A stretch of DNA of 64,000 nucleotides from Burkholderia glumae LMG 2196 = ATCC 33617. GTDB taxonomy: Bacteria; Pseudomonadota; Gammaproteobacteria; Burkholderiales; Burkholderiaceae. This document shows positions 7,927-16,106 of the stretch, piece by piece. The stretch spans positions 1,550,001 through 1,614,000 of the forward strand of contig NZ_CP009435.1 of NCBI RefSeq assembly GCF_000960995.1, read 5' to 3'. The position numbers were made by a program, and so were the translations under genes. Every line of letters begins with the position of its first letter. The stretch's first letter is position 1. Below the pieces are notes generated by a model, which saw nothing but the letters and a program-made list of their open reading frames with translations, was not told where the DNA came from and did no database searches.

Positions 7927-8578
7927 CTTCGGATCGAATCGAGGTGGAGGAAGTGGCCGGCGCGTCGAGCAACGCGCGCAGGGCCGCGGCGTTGGCGCGG
8001 GCGAGGCGTCCGCGCGCATCGGCCCGTACCGCGCCGCGCAGATCTTCGCTGTCGTAGAGCGCGACGTGGATGCCGACCGCCTCGGTGTCCTGGCGCGTAC
8101 GCCACAGGAAGCTGAGCGTCTCGACGTCGCCGCGGCCCGCGAAATGGCGCGTCTCGGACACGTCGTACTGGATGTTGTGGTTGAGCAGGTAGATGGCGAT
8201 TTCCTTCTGGCTGTCCGAGAAGGTCTGCAGATGGATGTCGGAATGCGCGTTGGCGGTGCCGTTCAGCACGGCGCCCGCCAGATAAGGCGAGAACGGCGCG
8301 AGCCGCTCCATCCAGTCAAGGGCGATTTGTCGCAGGTAGCGCAGCTCGGCCGGCTGCGTCTCGCTCTGGAACAGCGCCAGATATTCGTGCAGCTCGGCCT
8401 CGAGCATGTCGTTGTCGGGCAGCCATTCGCCGGAGATCCGGCTGTCGCCGAGCAACTGGCGTGCGGCCTTGCGTTTCGCGGAAGCGTAGTCGAGCCCGTC
8501 CTCGGCGATGAGGCGGGCGGCGCTGAGTGCGATTTCCTCGCGGACGCGGCGCGGGTCGAGCAGGGGTTTTCGAGGCAT
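7916..8578 (-). CDS. Uncharacterised protein with a nucleotidyltransferase-like motif
   Basis: This 220-residue soluble protein starts MPRKPLLDPRRVREEIALSA. The N-terminal half is helical and charged. Near 100-135 lies NGTANAHSDIHLQTFSDSQK, which resembles the G-S/T...S-D-x-D motif of small nucleotidyltransferases but with His in place of the second Asp. I do not assign a function. The stop overlaps the start of the TlpA-like gene by 11 bases, so it heads a two-gene unit. It is divergent from mpl across a 278-base region, and similar proteins beside mpl may carry a misleading ligase name. The real start is supported by a TATGAT-like -10 box just upstream. Confidence 0.7.
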   Translation of the reverse strand: MPRKPLLDPRRVREEIALSAARLIAEDGLDYASAKRKAARQLLGDSRISGEWLPDNDMLEAELHEYLALFQSETQPAELRYLRQIALDWMERLAPFSPYLAGAVLNGTANAHSDIHLQTFSDSQKEIAIYLLNHNIQYDVSETRHFAGRGDVETLSFLWRTRQDTEAVGIHVALYDSEDLRGAVRADARGRLARANAAALRALLDAPATSSTSIRSEDEQ

Positions 8579-8587
8579 GATGCGGCA

Positions 8588-8671
8588 ATCATACTCGATC
8601 GGCGCCGCCGCTCCGGGCCGGCCCGGAGCGTGCGAAGCGGGCCGGGCGCGGCCGGGCGGCTCAGTTACAAT
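8588..8671. promoter_or_regulatory. Divergent -10 boxes between the uncharacterised gene and mpl
   Basis: On the minus strand TATGAT (8588-8593) lies 10-15 bases upstream of the gene starting at 8578, so its transcript would be almost leaderless. On the plus strand TACAAT (8666-8671) precedes mpl by about 185 bases. Neither has a convincing -35 match. The 8672-8856 stretch before mpl is GC-rich and shows no other signal. Confidence 0.35.
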
Positions 8672-8856
8672 AGCAGTCTTTCTCCGGCCGCCGCCGGCCC
8701 GGTGCAGCGCCGATCCGCAGCGAAGCCGCGGCACCCGGCGGCCGGCCGGAGCGGACGCGGTGCTGCGTGGCTGCGGCAAGCGCGGCACCGCCGCGTGCCG
8801 CGGATCCGGCCCGCGATTTCGAATGGCGCCCGCGCGGCGCGACACGACGGCTCTCT

Positions 8857-10269
8857 ATGCATATCCACATTCTCGGCATCTGCGGCACCTTCATGGGCGG
8901 TCTGGCCGTGCTCGCGCGCGAGGCCGGCCATACCGTGACCGGCTGCGACGCAGGCGTCTATCCGCCGATGAGCACGCAGCTCGAAGCGCAGGGGATACAA
9001 CTGATCGAAGGCTACGGCGCGGAGCAGATCGACCTGGCGCCGGACCTGTTCGTGATCGGCAACGTGGTCTCGCGCGGCAATCCGCTGATGGAGGCCATCC
9101 TCGATCGCGGGCTGCCCTACGTATCCGGCCCGCAATGGCTCGGCGAACACGTGCTCGCCGGCAAATGGGTGCTGGCCGTGGCCGGCACCCACGGCAAGAC
9201 CACCACCAGTTCGATGCTGGCCTGGCTGCTCGAGGAGTCGGGGCTGAACCCCGGTTTCCTGATCGGCGGCGTGCCGCTGAACTTCGGCGTCTCGGCGCGG
9301 CTGACCGAGTCGAGCTTCTTCGTGATCGAGGCCGACGAATACGACACGGCGTTCTTCGACAAGCGCTCGAAGTTCGTCCATTACCGGCCGCGCACCGCCG
9401 TACTGAACAATCTCGAATTCGATCACGCGGACATCTTCCCCGATCTCGCTGCGATCGAAACGCAATTCCACCATCTGGTGCGCACGGTGCCGGGCGTCGG
9501 CCGGATCGTCGCGAACGGCCGCGAGGCCGCGCTCGACCGCGTGCTCGCGCGCGGCTGCTGGAGCGAGGTCGAGCGCTTCGGCGTGGAGGGCGGCTGGCAG
9601 GCGCTGCCTGCCGAGGACGGCGTGCCGGTGGACGAGCGCTTTGCCGTCTACTGGCAGGGCGCGCGCATGGGCGAGGTCGCCTGGAGCGTGCAGGGCGAGC
9701 ACAACCGCCAGAACGCGCTGGCCGCGATCGCGGCGGCGCGCTCGGTCGGCGTGCCGCCGGCGCAGGCCGCACGCGCGTTCGCGACGTTTCGCAACGTCAA
9801 GCGCCGCATGGAGATTCGCGGCAGCGTGGACGGCGTGACCGTCTACGACGACTTCGCCCATCATCCGACCGCGATCGAAACCACCATCGCCGGGCTTCGC
9901 ACGCGCATCGGCCGCGAACACACGCGGATTCTCGCCGTGCTCGAGCCGCGCTCGAACACCATGAAGCTCGGCACCATGAAGGCGCAATTGCCGGCCAGCC
10001 TCGCCGATGCCGATCTGGTGTTCGGCTATGGCGCGGCCTCTGGACGCGACGCGCTCGGCTGGAGCCTGGCCGAGGCGCTGGCGCCGCTCGGCGCGCGCGC
10101 GCAGGCGTTCGACGACCTGCATGCGCTGGTGAAGGCGGTGGCGGCCGCCGCACGGCCCGGCGACCAGATCCTCGTGATGAGCAACGGCGGCTTCGGCGGG
10201 GTCCACCAGAAGCTGCTCGACGCGCTGTCGGCGCGCGGTGCCGCCCACGGCGCGGAGGACCGCGCGTGA
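8857..10269 (+). CDS. mpl: UDP-MurNAc:L-Ala-gamma-D-Glu-meso-DAP ligase
   Basis: The 470-residue Mur ligase recycles peptidoglycan by joining the salvaged tripeptide to UDP-N-acetylmuramate. The N terminus is the Mpl-specific MHIHILGICGTFMGGLA. The ATP-binding P-loop GTHGKTTT lies at 110-117, the EADEYDTAFFDKRSKF motif follows, and the C-terminal domain has DDFAHHPTAI. The start at 8857 is set by this conserved N terminus; the open frame upstream codes for an unlikely Arg/Pro stretch. The stop overlaps the GTG start of the next gene by 4 bases. Confidence 0.96.
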   Translation: MHIHILGICGTFMGGLAVLAREAGHTVTGCDAGVYPPMSTQLEAQGIQLIEGYGAEQIDLAPDLFVIGNVVSRGNPLMEAILDRGLPYVSGPQWLGEHVLAGKWVLAVAGTHGKTTTSSMLAWLLEESGLNPGFLIGGVPLNFGVSARLTESSFFVIEADEYDTAFFDKRSKFVHYRPRTAVLNNLEFDHADIFPDLAAIETQFHHLVRTVPGVGRIVANGREAALDRVLARGCWSEVERFGVEGGWQALPAEDGVPVDERFAVYWQGARMGEVAWSVQGEHNRQNALAAIAAARSVGVPPAQAARAFATFRNVKRRMEIRGSVDGVTVYDDFAHHPTAIETTIAGLRTRIGREHTRILAVLEPRSNTMKLGTMKAQLPASLADADLVFGYGAASGRDALGWSLAEALAPLGARAQAFDDLHALVKAVAAAARPGDQILVMSNGGFGGVHQKLLDALSARGAAHGAEDRA

Positions 10270-10844
10270 TTCTCTATCTGCACGGCTTTCGCTCGTCGCC
10301 GCGTTCCTACAAGTCGCGCCTGCTTGCCGAGCGGCTTGCCGCGCTCGGCCGCGAGGCCGAATGGCGCTGCCCGATGCTGGCGGTCTCGCCGCTCGAGGCA
10401 GTGGCGCTGGCCGAGTCGGAGGTGGCGGGCGCCGCGCCGCACGAGGTGACGGTGATCGGCAGCTCGCTCGGCGGCTATTACGCCACCTGGCTGGCCGAGA
10501 AGCACGGCTGGCGCGCGGTGCTGCTGAATCCGGCCACCGTGCCGCAGCGCGACCTCGCCCAGTATCTGGGCGAGCAGCCGCTCTGGCACGGCGGCGGCAG
10601 CGTCGTCGTCGAGCCGCGCCATCTCGCCGAGCTCGACGCGCTGCGCGTGCCGGCGGTGACGCGCCCGGAGCGCTACTATCTGATCGCCGCGACGGGCGAC
10701 GAGGTGCTCGATTATCGCGAGATGCTGGCGCATTATCCGGGCGCGCGGACCCGCGTGATCGAAGGCAGCGACCACGGCATCAGCGAATTCGCCGACTACG
10801 TCGACGACGTGCTCGCGTTCTGCGACGCCGTGCCGGCGCGCTGA
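10266..10844 (+). CDS. YqiA/YcfP-family alpha/beta-hydrolase esterase
   Basis: The 192-residue alpha/beta hydrolase begins VILYLHGFRSSPRSYKS, read as Met from a GTG that overlaps the mpl stop (GTGA). The nucleophile elbow GSSLGG supplies the Ser; the acid lies near GDEVLDY, and the C-terminal SDHGISEF gives the His. Substrate is unknown; family members hydrolyse short acyl esters in vitro. Overlap with mpl shows translational coupling. Confidence 0.85.
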   Translation: MILYLHGFRSSPRSYKSRLLAERLAALGREAEWRCPMLAVSPLEAVALAESEVAGAAPHEVTVIGSSLGGYYATWLAEKHGWRAVLLNPATVPQRDLAQYLGEQPLWHGGGSVVVEPRHLAELDALRVPAVTRPERYYLIAATGDEVLDYREMLAHYPGARTRVIEGSDHGISEFADYVDDVLAFCDAVPAR

Positions 10845-10960
10845 CGGGCCGCCCGCCGGCCGGCCCGACGGGCGCGGCCGGCCGCTGACGACGCAATTCA
10901 ATCCAATCCGGACGAGGGCGCCGCGAGGCGGCGCCGGACAGTCTCAACGAGAGTAACCGA

Positions 10961-13093
10961 GTGAACGTTTTTTTCGAGGAATCGGGCAGTTTCAAGGCGG
11001 GTAGCGTGCTGTCGCGCCAGGGCGACGCGTTTCAGGTCGAGTTGCCGGGCGGGCGGCGCGCCAAGGTGCGCGCCAAGGATGTGCTGATCGAATTCGACAA
11101 GCCGGCCGCCGGCGAGCTGATGCAGCAGGCCGATGCGGCCGCGCAGCAGATCGATCTCGATTTTCTGTGGGAATGCGCGCCGCAGGAGGAATTCGCCTAC
11201 GGCACGCTCGCCGACGAGTATTTCGGCAGCGGCTATGGGCCCGTCGAGCGCGCCGCGCTGGTGCTGCGCATGCACGGCTCGCCCGTCTATTTCCGCCGCA
11301 AGGGGCGTGGCCAGTACCAGCGCGCGCCCGAGGAGCAGCTCAAGATGGCGCTCGCCTCGCTCGAGCGCAAGCGCCAGCAGGCGCTGGTGCAGGCGGGCTA
11401 CGAGGAGGAGCTGAAGGCGCGCCGGCTGCCGGCCGCGTTCGAGGGCAAGGCGCTCGCGCTGCTGACCCGGCCGGACAAGAACTCCATCGAATACAAGGCG
11501 CTCGACGCGGCCGCGCTCGCGCTCGGCGTGTCGCCGGCACGGCTGATGCTCGACTGCGGCGGGGTGGCCTCGGCGCGCGCGCTGCACGAGGCGCGCTTTC
11601 TCGCCGAGCATTTCCCGCACGGCACGGGCTTCCCGCCCGTGACGGTCGGCCCGCTGCCCGAGGACCTGCCGCGTGCCGGCGTCGACGCGTTCTCGATCGA
11701 CGACGTGACCACCACCGAGATCGACGATGCGTTCTCGGTCGAGCACCTGCCCGAGAACCGGGTGCGGATCGGCATCCACATCGCGGCGCCGGCGCTCGGC
11801 ATCACGCGCGGCGACGAGATCGACGCGATCGCGCGCGCGCGGCTGTCCACGGTCTACATGCCCGGCGACAAGATCACCATGCTGCCCGACGACGTGGTCG
11901 AGGTGTTCACGCTGAAGGAGGGCGGTTATCGCCCGGCGCTGTCGCTCTACATCATCGTCGATCGCGCGACGCAGGACATCGTCGCCAACGAGACGCGCGC
12001 CGAGTACGTGTTCGTCAAGAGCAACCTGCGCCACAACACGCTCGAGGAAGTGGTCACCGAGGAAACGCTCGCGGCCGGCACCGGCGACTACCCGCACAAG
12101 GACGACATCGCGGTGCTGTGGCCGCTCGCGCAGGCGCTGTTCGAGAAGCGCCAGGTGGCGCGCGCCGGCTACGGCTTGAAGCGCGAGGTGCAGCGCAATA
12201 CCGACTACAACTTCTATGTCGAGGGCGAGCACATCTCGATCACGCCGCGCCGGCGCGGTTCGCCGCTCGACCTGATCGTCTCGGAGCTCGCGATCCTCGC
12301 CAACTCGACCTGGGGCGCGTTCCTGCACGACCACACGGTGCCCGGCATCTACCGCTCGCAGCGCGCGCTGGGCGCGCCGACCGGGCCGAAGCGCACGCGC
12401 ATGCAGACCAGCGCCGCGCCGCACGAGGGCCTGGGCGTCGCGCAGTACGCCTGGAGCACCTCGCCGCTGCGCCGCTACGTCGATCTCGTCAACCAGTGGC
12501 AACTGCTCGCCTGCGTGCAGCACGGCGTGACCGCCAAGCTGGCCGCGCCGTTCAAGCCGAAGGACGCCGACCTCTACGCGGTGGTGCAGGGCTTTGACGA
12601 TACCTACACGGCCTATGCCGACCACCAGCGCCGCATGGAGTATTTCTGGTGCCTGCGCTGGCTGCGTCAGGAGAACCGCCGGCAGGTGGTCGCCGCGGTC
12701 GTCAAGGGCGACCTGGTGCGGCTCGAGGAGGTGCCGTTGCTGCTGCACGTGCCGGGGCTCGGCGTGCATGCGCGCGGCACGCGCGTGCTGCTCGACGTGA
12801 TGTCGATCGACGAGCTGACGATCGAGGCCTCGGTGCGGCTGCTCAACGTGCTCGACGCGCCGAGCGCGTCGGACACCGAGGCGGCCGACGAGGAAGGCGA
12901 GGGCGACGAGACATTGCTGGACGCGCCCGACGATTCGGCCGAGAGCGAGGCCGAAGCGCTCGCCGAGTCGGGCGCGGCCGAGGGCGAGGCCGGAGCGCTC
13001 GCCGAGTCGGGCGCGGCCGAGGGCGAGGCCGGAGCGCCGGCCGCCGGCACCGATGCCGGTGCGGCTGGCAGCGGCGAGGGCGACACGAAATGA
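10961..13093 (+). CDS. RNase II/RNB-family ribonuclease
   Basis: The 710-residue protein has a central RNB exoribonuclease domain. The catalytic acidic cluster is at 247-256 (DDVTTTEIDD), followed by GIHIAAPAL and LRRYVDLVNQWQL, all typical of RNase II and RNase R. The ends lack obvious cold-shock and long S1 extensions, so it belongs to the shorter beta-proteobacterial branch rather than to rnr itself. The start codon is GTG (10961) followed by NVFFEESGSF. The last 60 residues are acidic and contain a 13-residue tandem repeat. It lies 116 bases after the esterase gene and 31 before aroE. Confidence 0.88.
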   Translation: MNVFFEESGSFKAGSVLSRQGDAFQVELPGGRRAKVRAKDVLIEFDKPAAGELMQQADAAAQQIDLDFLWECAPQEEFAYGTLADEYFGSGYGPVERAALVLRMHGSPVYFRRKGRGQYQRAPEEQLKMALASLERKRQQALVQAGYEEELKARRLPAAFEGKALALLTRPDKNSIEYKALDAAALALGVSPARLMLDCGGVASARALHEARFLAEHFPHGTGFPPVTVGPLPEDLPRAGVDAFSIDDVTTTEIDDAFSVEHLPENRVRIGIHIAAPALGITRGDEIDAIARARLSTVYMPGDKITMLPDDVVEVFTLKEGGYRPALSLYIIVDRATQDIVANETRAEYVFVKSNLRHNTLEEVVTEETLAAGTGDYPHKDDIAVLWPLAQALFEKRQVARAGYGLKREVQRNTDYNFYVEGEHISITPRRRGSPLDLIVSELAILANSTWGAFLHDHTVPGIYRSQRALGAPTGPKRTRMQTSAAPHEGLGVAQYAWSTSPLRRYVDLVNQWQLLACVQHGVTAKLAAPFKPKDADLYAVVQGFDDTYTAYADHQRRMEYFWCLRWLRQENRRQVVAAVVKGDLVRLEEVPLLLHVPGLGVHARGTRVLLDVMSIDELTIEASVRLLNVLDAPSASDTEAADEEGEGDETLLDAPDDSAESEAEALAESGAAEGEAGALAESGAAEGEAGAPAAGTDAGAAGSGEGDTK
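12947..13036 (+). repeat. 39-bp in-frame tandem repeat in the RNase gene tail
   Basis: Two copies of a 39-bp unit (12947-12985 and 12986-13024) differ by one base, and a 12-base third partial copy follows. Each encodes the 13 residues EAEALAESGAAEG or EAGALAESGAAEG. Because 39 is divisible by three, copy-number change would keep the frame and only lengthen the acidic C-terminal tail. Confidence 0.9.
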
Positions 13094-13124
13094 ACCCGAA
13101 CCGCTCCTCGCGGGCGACGGCACG

Positions 13125-13994
13125 ATGAGCGAATCCGTCCAGCATCCGGCCCCGCGCGACCGCTACGTCGTGATCGGCAATCCGATCGCGCACAGCAAGT
13201 CGCCCGCGATCCACGCCCGCTTCGCCGCGCAGACCGGCGAGGCGGTCGACTACGCGCACCGCCTCGCGCCGCTCGACGGCTTCGCGGCGTCGGTGCGCGA
13301 GTTCATCGCCGAGGGAGGGCGCGGCGCGAACGTGACCGTGCCGTTCAAGCTCGAGGCGCATGCGCTCGCCGACACGCTGTCGCCGCGCGCGGCGGCGGCG
13401 GGCGCCGTCAACACCCTGCGCTTCGACGCCGACGGCGCGATCCACGGCGACAACACCGACGGTGCCGGCCTCGTGCGCGACATCGAGCACAATCTCGGCG
13501 TGTCGCTGGCCGGCGCGCGGATCCTGCTGCTCGGCGCGGGCGGCGCCGCGCGCGGCGTGGTGCTGCCGATGCTCGATCGCGGCCCGCTGTCGATCACGAT
13601 CTCGAACCGCACCGCGAGCCGCGCCGAGCAGCTGGCCGGCCAGTTCATGCAGGCCGCGCACGACGCGGGCTGTGCGCTGGCGGGCGGCGGCGCGGCGGTC
13701 GTCGAACGGCGTGCCTACGACGTGATCGTCAACGCCACGGCCGGCAGCCTGGATGCGGCGCTGCCCGAGTGCGACCCGGCCGCGTTCGGCACCGGTACGC
13801 TCGCCTACGACATGATGTACGGCACGCAGCCGACCGTGTTCATGCAGCACGCCGCCGCGCTCGGCGCGCGCACGGCCGACGGGCTCGGCATGCTGGTCGA
13901 GCAGGCCGCCGAGTCGTTCTGGCTGTGGCGCGGCGTGCGTCCCGACGGCGCGCCCGTGCTGGCGGCGCTGCGCGATGCGCTCGCCGCGGCCTGA
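13125..13994 (+). CDS. aroE: Shikimate dehydrogenase
   Basis: The 289-residue NADP-dependent enzyme reduces 3-dehydroshikimate to shikimate. Substrate-binding GNPIAHSKSPAIH lies at 18-30, the catalytic Lys75 in NVTVPFK and Asp112 in GDNTDGAGL. The NADP-binding loop LLGAGGAARGV and adenine-binding NRTASRAEQL follow. An in-frame ATG 72 bases upstream lies inside the previous gene; I prefer 13125, which puts the strand beginning RYVVIGNP near the N terminus. It is followed 30 bases later by mtgA. Confidence 0.95.
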   Translation: MSESVQHPAPRDRYVVIGNPIAHSKSPAIHARFAAQTGEAVDYAHRLAPLDGFAASVREFIAEGGRGANVTVPFKLEAHALADTLSPRAAAAGAVNTLRFDADGAIHGDNTDGAGLVRDIEHNLGVSLAGARILLLGAGGAARGVVLPMLDRGPLSITISNRTASRAEQLAGQFMQAAHDAGCALAGGGAAVVERRAYDVIVNATAGSLDAALPECDPAAFGTGTLAYDMMYGTQPTVFMQHAAALGARTADGLGMLVEQAAESFWLWRGVRPDGAPVLAALRDALAAA

Positions 13995-14024
13995 ATCCGG
14001 CGCCGGCATGGCCGGGCCGCGCGC

Positions 14025-14783
14025 ATGGTGATCCCGTTCGGCACCGGCCGGACCCGCGCCGGCAGGCCTCGGGCGCGCCGGCACGGGCTGGCGCGCTGGG
14101 CCGCCTACGCGGCCGCCGTGCTGGCCGGGGCGTGGCTCGCCACCCAGCTCTACTACTTCGCGCAGATCGCGCTATGGAACGTGATCGACCCCGGCTCGAC
14201 CGCGTTCATGCGCGCCGATGCCTGGCGGCTCAAGGCCGACACGCCGCCGGTGGCGATCCAGCACCAGTGGGTGCCCTACGAGCAGATCTCGCGCAACCTG
14301 AAGCGCGCCGTGATCGCTTCGGAGGACGCCGATTTCGCGAACAACCACGGCTATGAGGTGGACGCGATCCTGCAGGCCTGGGAGAAGAACCGGGCGCGCG
14401 GGCGCATCGTCGCCGGCGGCTCCACGATCTCGCAGCAGCTCGCACGCAATCTGTTCCTGTCGCGCGAGAAGAGCTACCTGCGCAAGGGGCAGGAGCTGAT
14501 CATCACCTGGATGCTCGAGACGCTGCTCGACAAGGAGCGGATCTTCGAGATCTACCTGAATTCGGTCGAGTTCGGCCGCGGCGTGTACGGTGCCGAAGCC
14601 GCCGCGCGCTACTACTTCAAGGTGCCGGCCAGCCGGCTGACGGCATGGCAGGCCGCGCGTCTGGCCGTGATGCTGCCCAATCCGAAATACTTCGATCTGC
14701 ATCGCAATTCCCCCTATCTGGCCCAACGCACGCGCGTGATCGCGCGACGCATGGGGGCCGCCGAGCTGCCCGCCTCGCAATAG
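14025..14783 (+). CDS. mtgA: Monofunctional peptidoglycan glycosyltransferase
   Basis: The 252-residue inner-membrane enzyme polymerises lipid II into glycan strands. A basic cytoplasmic N terminus is followed by one transmembrane helix (about 25-48) and a GT51 catalytic domain. The catalytic Glu100 is in VIASEDADFANNHGY, and the second signature GGSTISQQLARNLFLS is intact. There is no transpeptidase domain, so it is not a bifunctional PBP. It closes the run mpl to mtgA, in which three of five genes serve the cell wall or shikimate pathway. Confidence 0.95.
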   Translation: MVIPFGTGRTRAGRPRARRHGLARWAAYAAAVLAGAWLATQLYYFAQIALWNVIDPGSTAFMRADAWRLKADTPPVAIQHQWVPYEQISRNLKRAVIASEDADFANNHGYEVDAILQAWEKNRARGRIVAGGSTISQQLARNLFLSREKSYLRKGQELIITWMLETLLDKERIFEIYLNSVEFGRGVYGAEAAARYYFKVPASRLTAWQAARLAVMLPNPKYFDLHRNSPYLAQRTRVIARRMGAAELPASQ

Positions 14784-14994
14784 CGGGCGGCCGCGCACGG
14801 GTTCGCGCCGGCGCGGTGCGCGCCGGATCTTCGCCGCGCTTTCCCGGCCTTGCCACCCGACGCGGGGGCGGTGGCCGCCGTTGCCGATCGCCTTCATCGC
14901 TTCCTCGTCGCGCCGCGCCGCTGGTGTGCGCGGCCGGTTTCCGCGTGCCTGCCGGCGCCGTAAAATCTCATTATTTGGTCGATGCACTCAAATA

Positions 14995-15023
14995 TTGGAT
15001 GTCGCGCGAGCCGCCTCTACAAT
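14995..15023 (+). promoter_or_regulatory. Putative promoter of the IclR-dgoK-dgoA operon
   Basis: TTGGAT (14995-15000) and TACAAT (15018-15023) are separated by 17 bases, a good sigma-70 arrangement. The predicted transcript start near 15030 leaves about 170 bases of leader before the IclR gene. Confidence 0.6.
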
Positions 15024-15098
15024 CTGCTCCATTCGATAGGCGCCGGCGCGCTCCCGCAAGCGGGTAGCCGCAGCCGGCCGCAACCAGGAGACAAAGCG

Positions 15099-15158
15099 AT
15101 GACGCCGATCCAGCAGTCTGCCGTTCGCCGTGCGTGCCGATTCTCGGGTGCCGCGTAA
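15099..15158 (+). CDS. Possible 19-residue leader peptide
   Basis: An ATG at 15099 follows a strong Shine-Dalgarno (AGGAG at 15086-15090) and opens 19 codons ending in TAA at 15156-15158. It is in the same frame as the IclR gene 42 bases further on, which itself has no good ribosome-binding site. It may be a leader peptide, or the remnant of an older, longer N terminus of the regulator. The evidence is ribosome-binding quality only. Confidence 0.3.
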   Translation: MTPIQQSAVRRACRFSGAA

Positions 15159-15200
15159 GCCACCGCTTCGCGACCGTTCGTCCGCGACTCACGCTCCCTC

Positions 15201-16106
15201 ATGACCAAGACCTCGATTTCCGCCGCGCCGTCCAACGGCGCACCGGCGGCCGGCGCGTCGGCCGAACGGCTTGCCGACAGCATCAGCGTGACCGGTTCGC
15301 CGCTCGACATCGCGGCGCAGCAGGCCGGCACCCAGACACTGCTGCGCGGCCTCGCGATCCTCGAAGCGGTCGCGCTCGGCGCGCGCGACATGCGCGCGAT
15401 CGGCGCCGCGCTCGGCACGACGCGCAGCACCACGCACCGGCTCGTCAGCAGCCTGGTGCAGGCGCGCTACCTGCGTCAGATACAGGGCGGCTACCTGCTC
15501 GGCCCGAAGCTGATCGAGCTCGGCACCATCGCGCTCGAACAGATGCCGCTCACGGCCGTGGCGCGCCCGCACCTGGAAGCGCTCGCCGAGGCGACGCTCG
15601 ACACCATCCACCTCGGCATGCGCGACGGCGACGACGTGCTCTACATCGACAAGATCCCCGGCACGCGCGGCCTCGAAATGCGCTCGCGGATCGGCCACCG
15701 GATGCCGCTCGCCTCGACCGGCATCGGCAAGGCGATGATGCTCGACCTCGAGCCCGACACCTGGGCCGCGCTGTTCGAGGCCTCGCGCCGCTCGCTGGCC
15801 GGCGTGAGCTTCAAGCCGGACCGCCGCCCCGATGCATCGACCTTTCTGCAGCGCATGGCGCACTACGCGGCGGGCGGCTACACGTTCGACCTCGAGGAGA
15901 ACGAGGCGTCGATCCGCTGCGTGGCCGCGCCGGTGCGCGATGCGTCGGGCGCGATCGTCGCCGCGGTGTCGGTGGCCAGCACGATTCCGTACATGCCGCT
16001 CGACCGGATGGACGAACTGATTCCGATCGTGCAGCGCGAGGCGCGCGCGATCTCGGCGGAGCTCGGCTGGAGCGCGCCGCAAACGACCCGCAGGATCAAG
16101 CGATGA
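15201..16106 (+). CDS. IclR-family transcriptional regulator of the sugar operon
   Basis: This 301-residue regulator has an unusually long N-terminal tail (about 50 residues) before the winged helix (about 52-110, with RSTTHRLVSSLVQARYLR as the recognition region). The IclR effector domain (about 130-295) contains TLDTIHLGMRDGDDVLYIDKI and SVASTIPYMP. The ATGA overlap with dgoK shows it is co-transcribed with the genes it probably controls. By analogy with related operons the effector may be a galactonate or arabonate intermediate, but this is inferred. The start at 15201 is the first ATG of the open frame and has no clear Shine-Dalgarno. Confidence 0.88.
   Translation: MTKTSISAAPSNGAPAAGASAERLADSISVTGSPLDIAAQQAGTQTLLRGLAILEAVALGARDMRAIGAALGTTRSTTHRLVSSLVQARYLRQIQGGYLLGPKLIELGTIALEQMPLTAVARPHLEALAEATLDTIHLGMRDGDDVLYIDKIPGTRGLEMRSRIGHRMPLASTGIGKAMMLDLEPDTWAALFEASRRSLAGVSFKPDRRPDASTFLQRMAHYAAGGYTFDLEENEASIRCVAAPVRDASGAIVAAVSVASTIPYMPLDRMDELIPIVQREARAISAELGWSAPQTTRRIKR

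Larger units (their letters stand above)
14784..15200. other. 417-bp intergenic region upstream of the sugar operon
   Basis: The first 170 bases are GC-rich and show no gene or clear terminator. An AT-rich patch (14960-15000) leads into a sigma-70-like promoter, then a long leader with a 19-codon reading frame. Within the patch ATTTG (14973-14977) and CAAAT (14989-14993) form a short inverted repeat that could be a regulator site, for example for the IclR protein encoded next. That is an inference. Confidence 0.5.

Noticed and set aside
12947..13036. CRISPR-like array
   Set aside because: The units abut without spacers and are coding, so it is a protein tandem repeat. The octamer array at 55695 also has no spacers.
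10898..13123. 741-codon open frame on the minus strand under the RNase II-family gene
   Set aside because: It begins with repetitive ALGRARLGER sequence derived from the 39-bp repeat on the other strand, and the plus-strand gene has full catalytic motifs.
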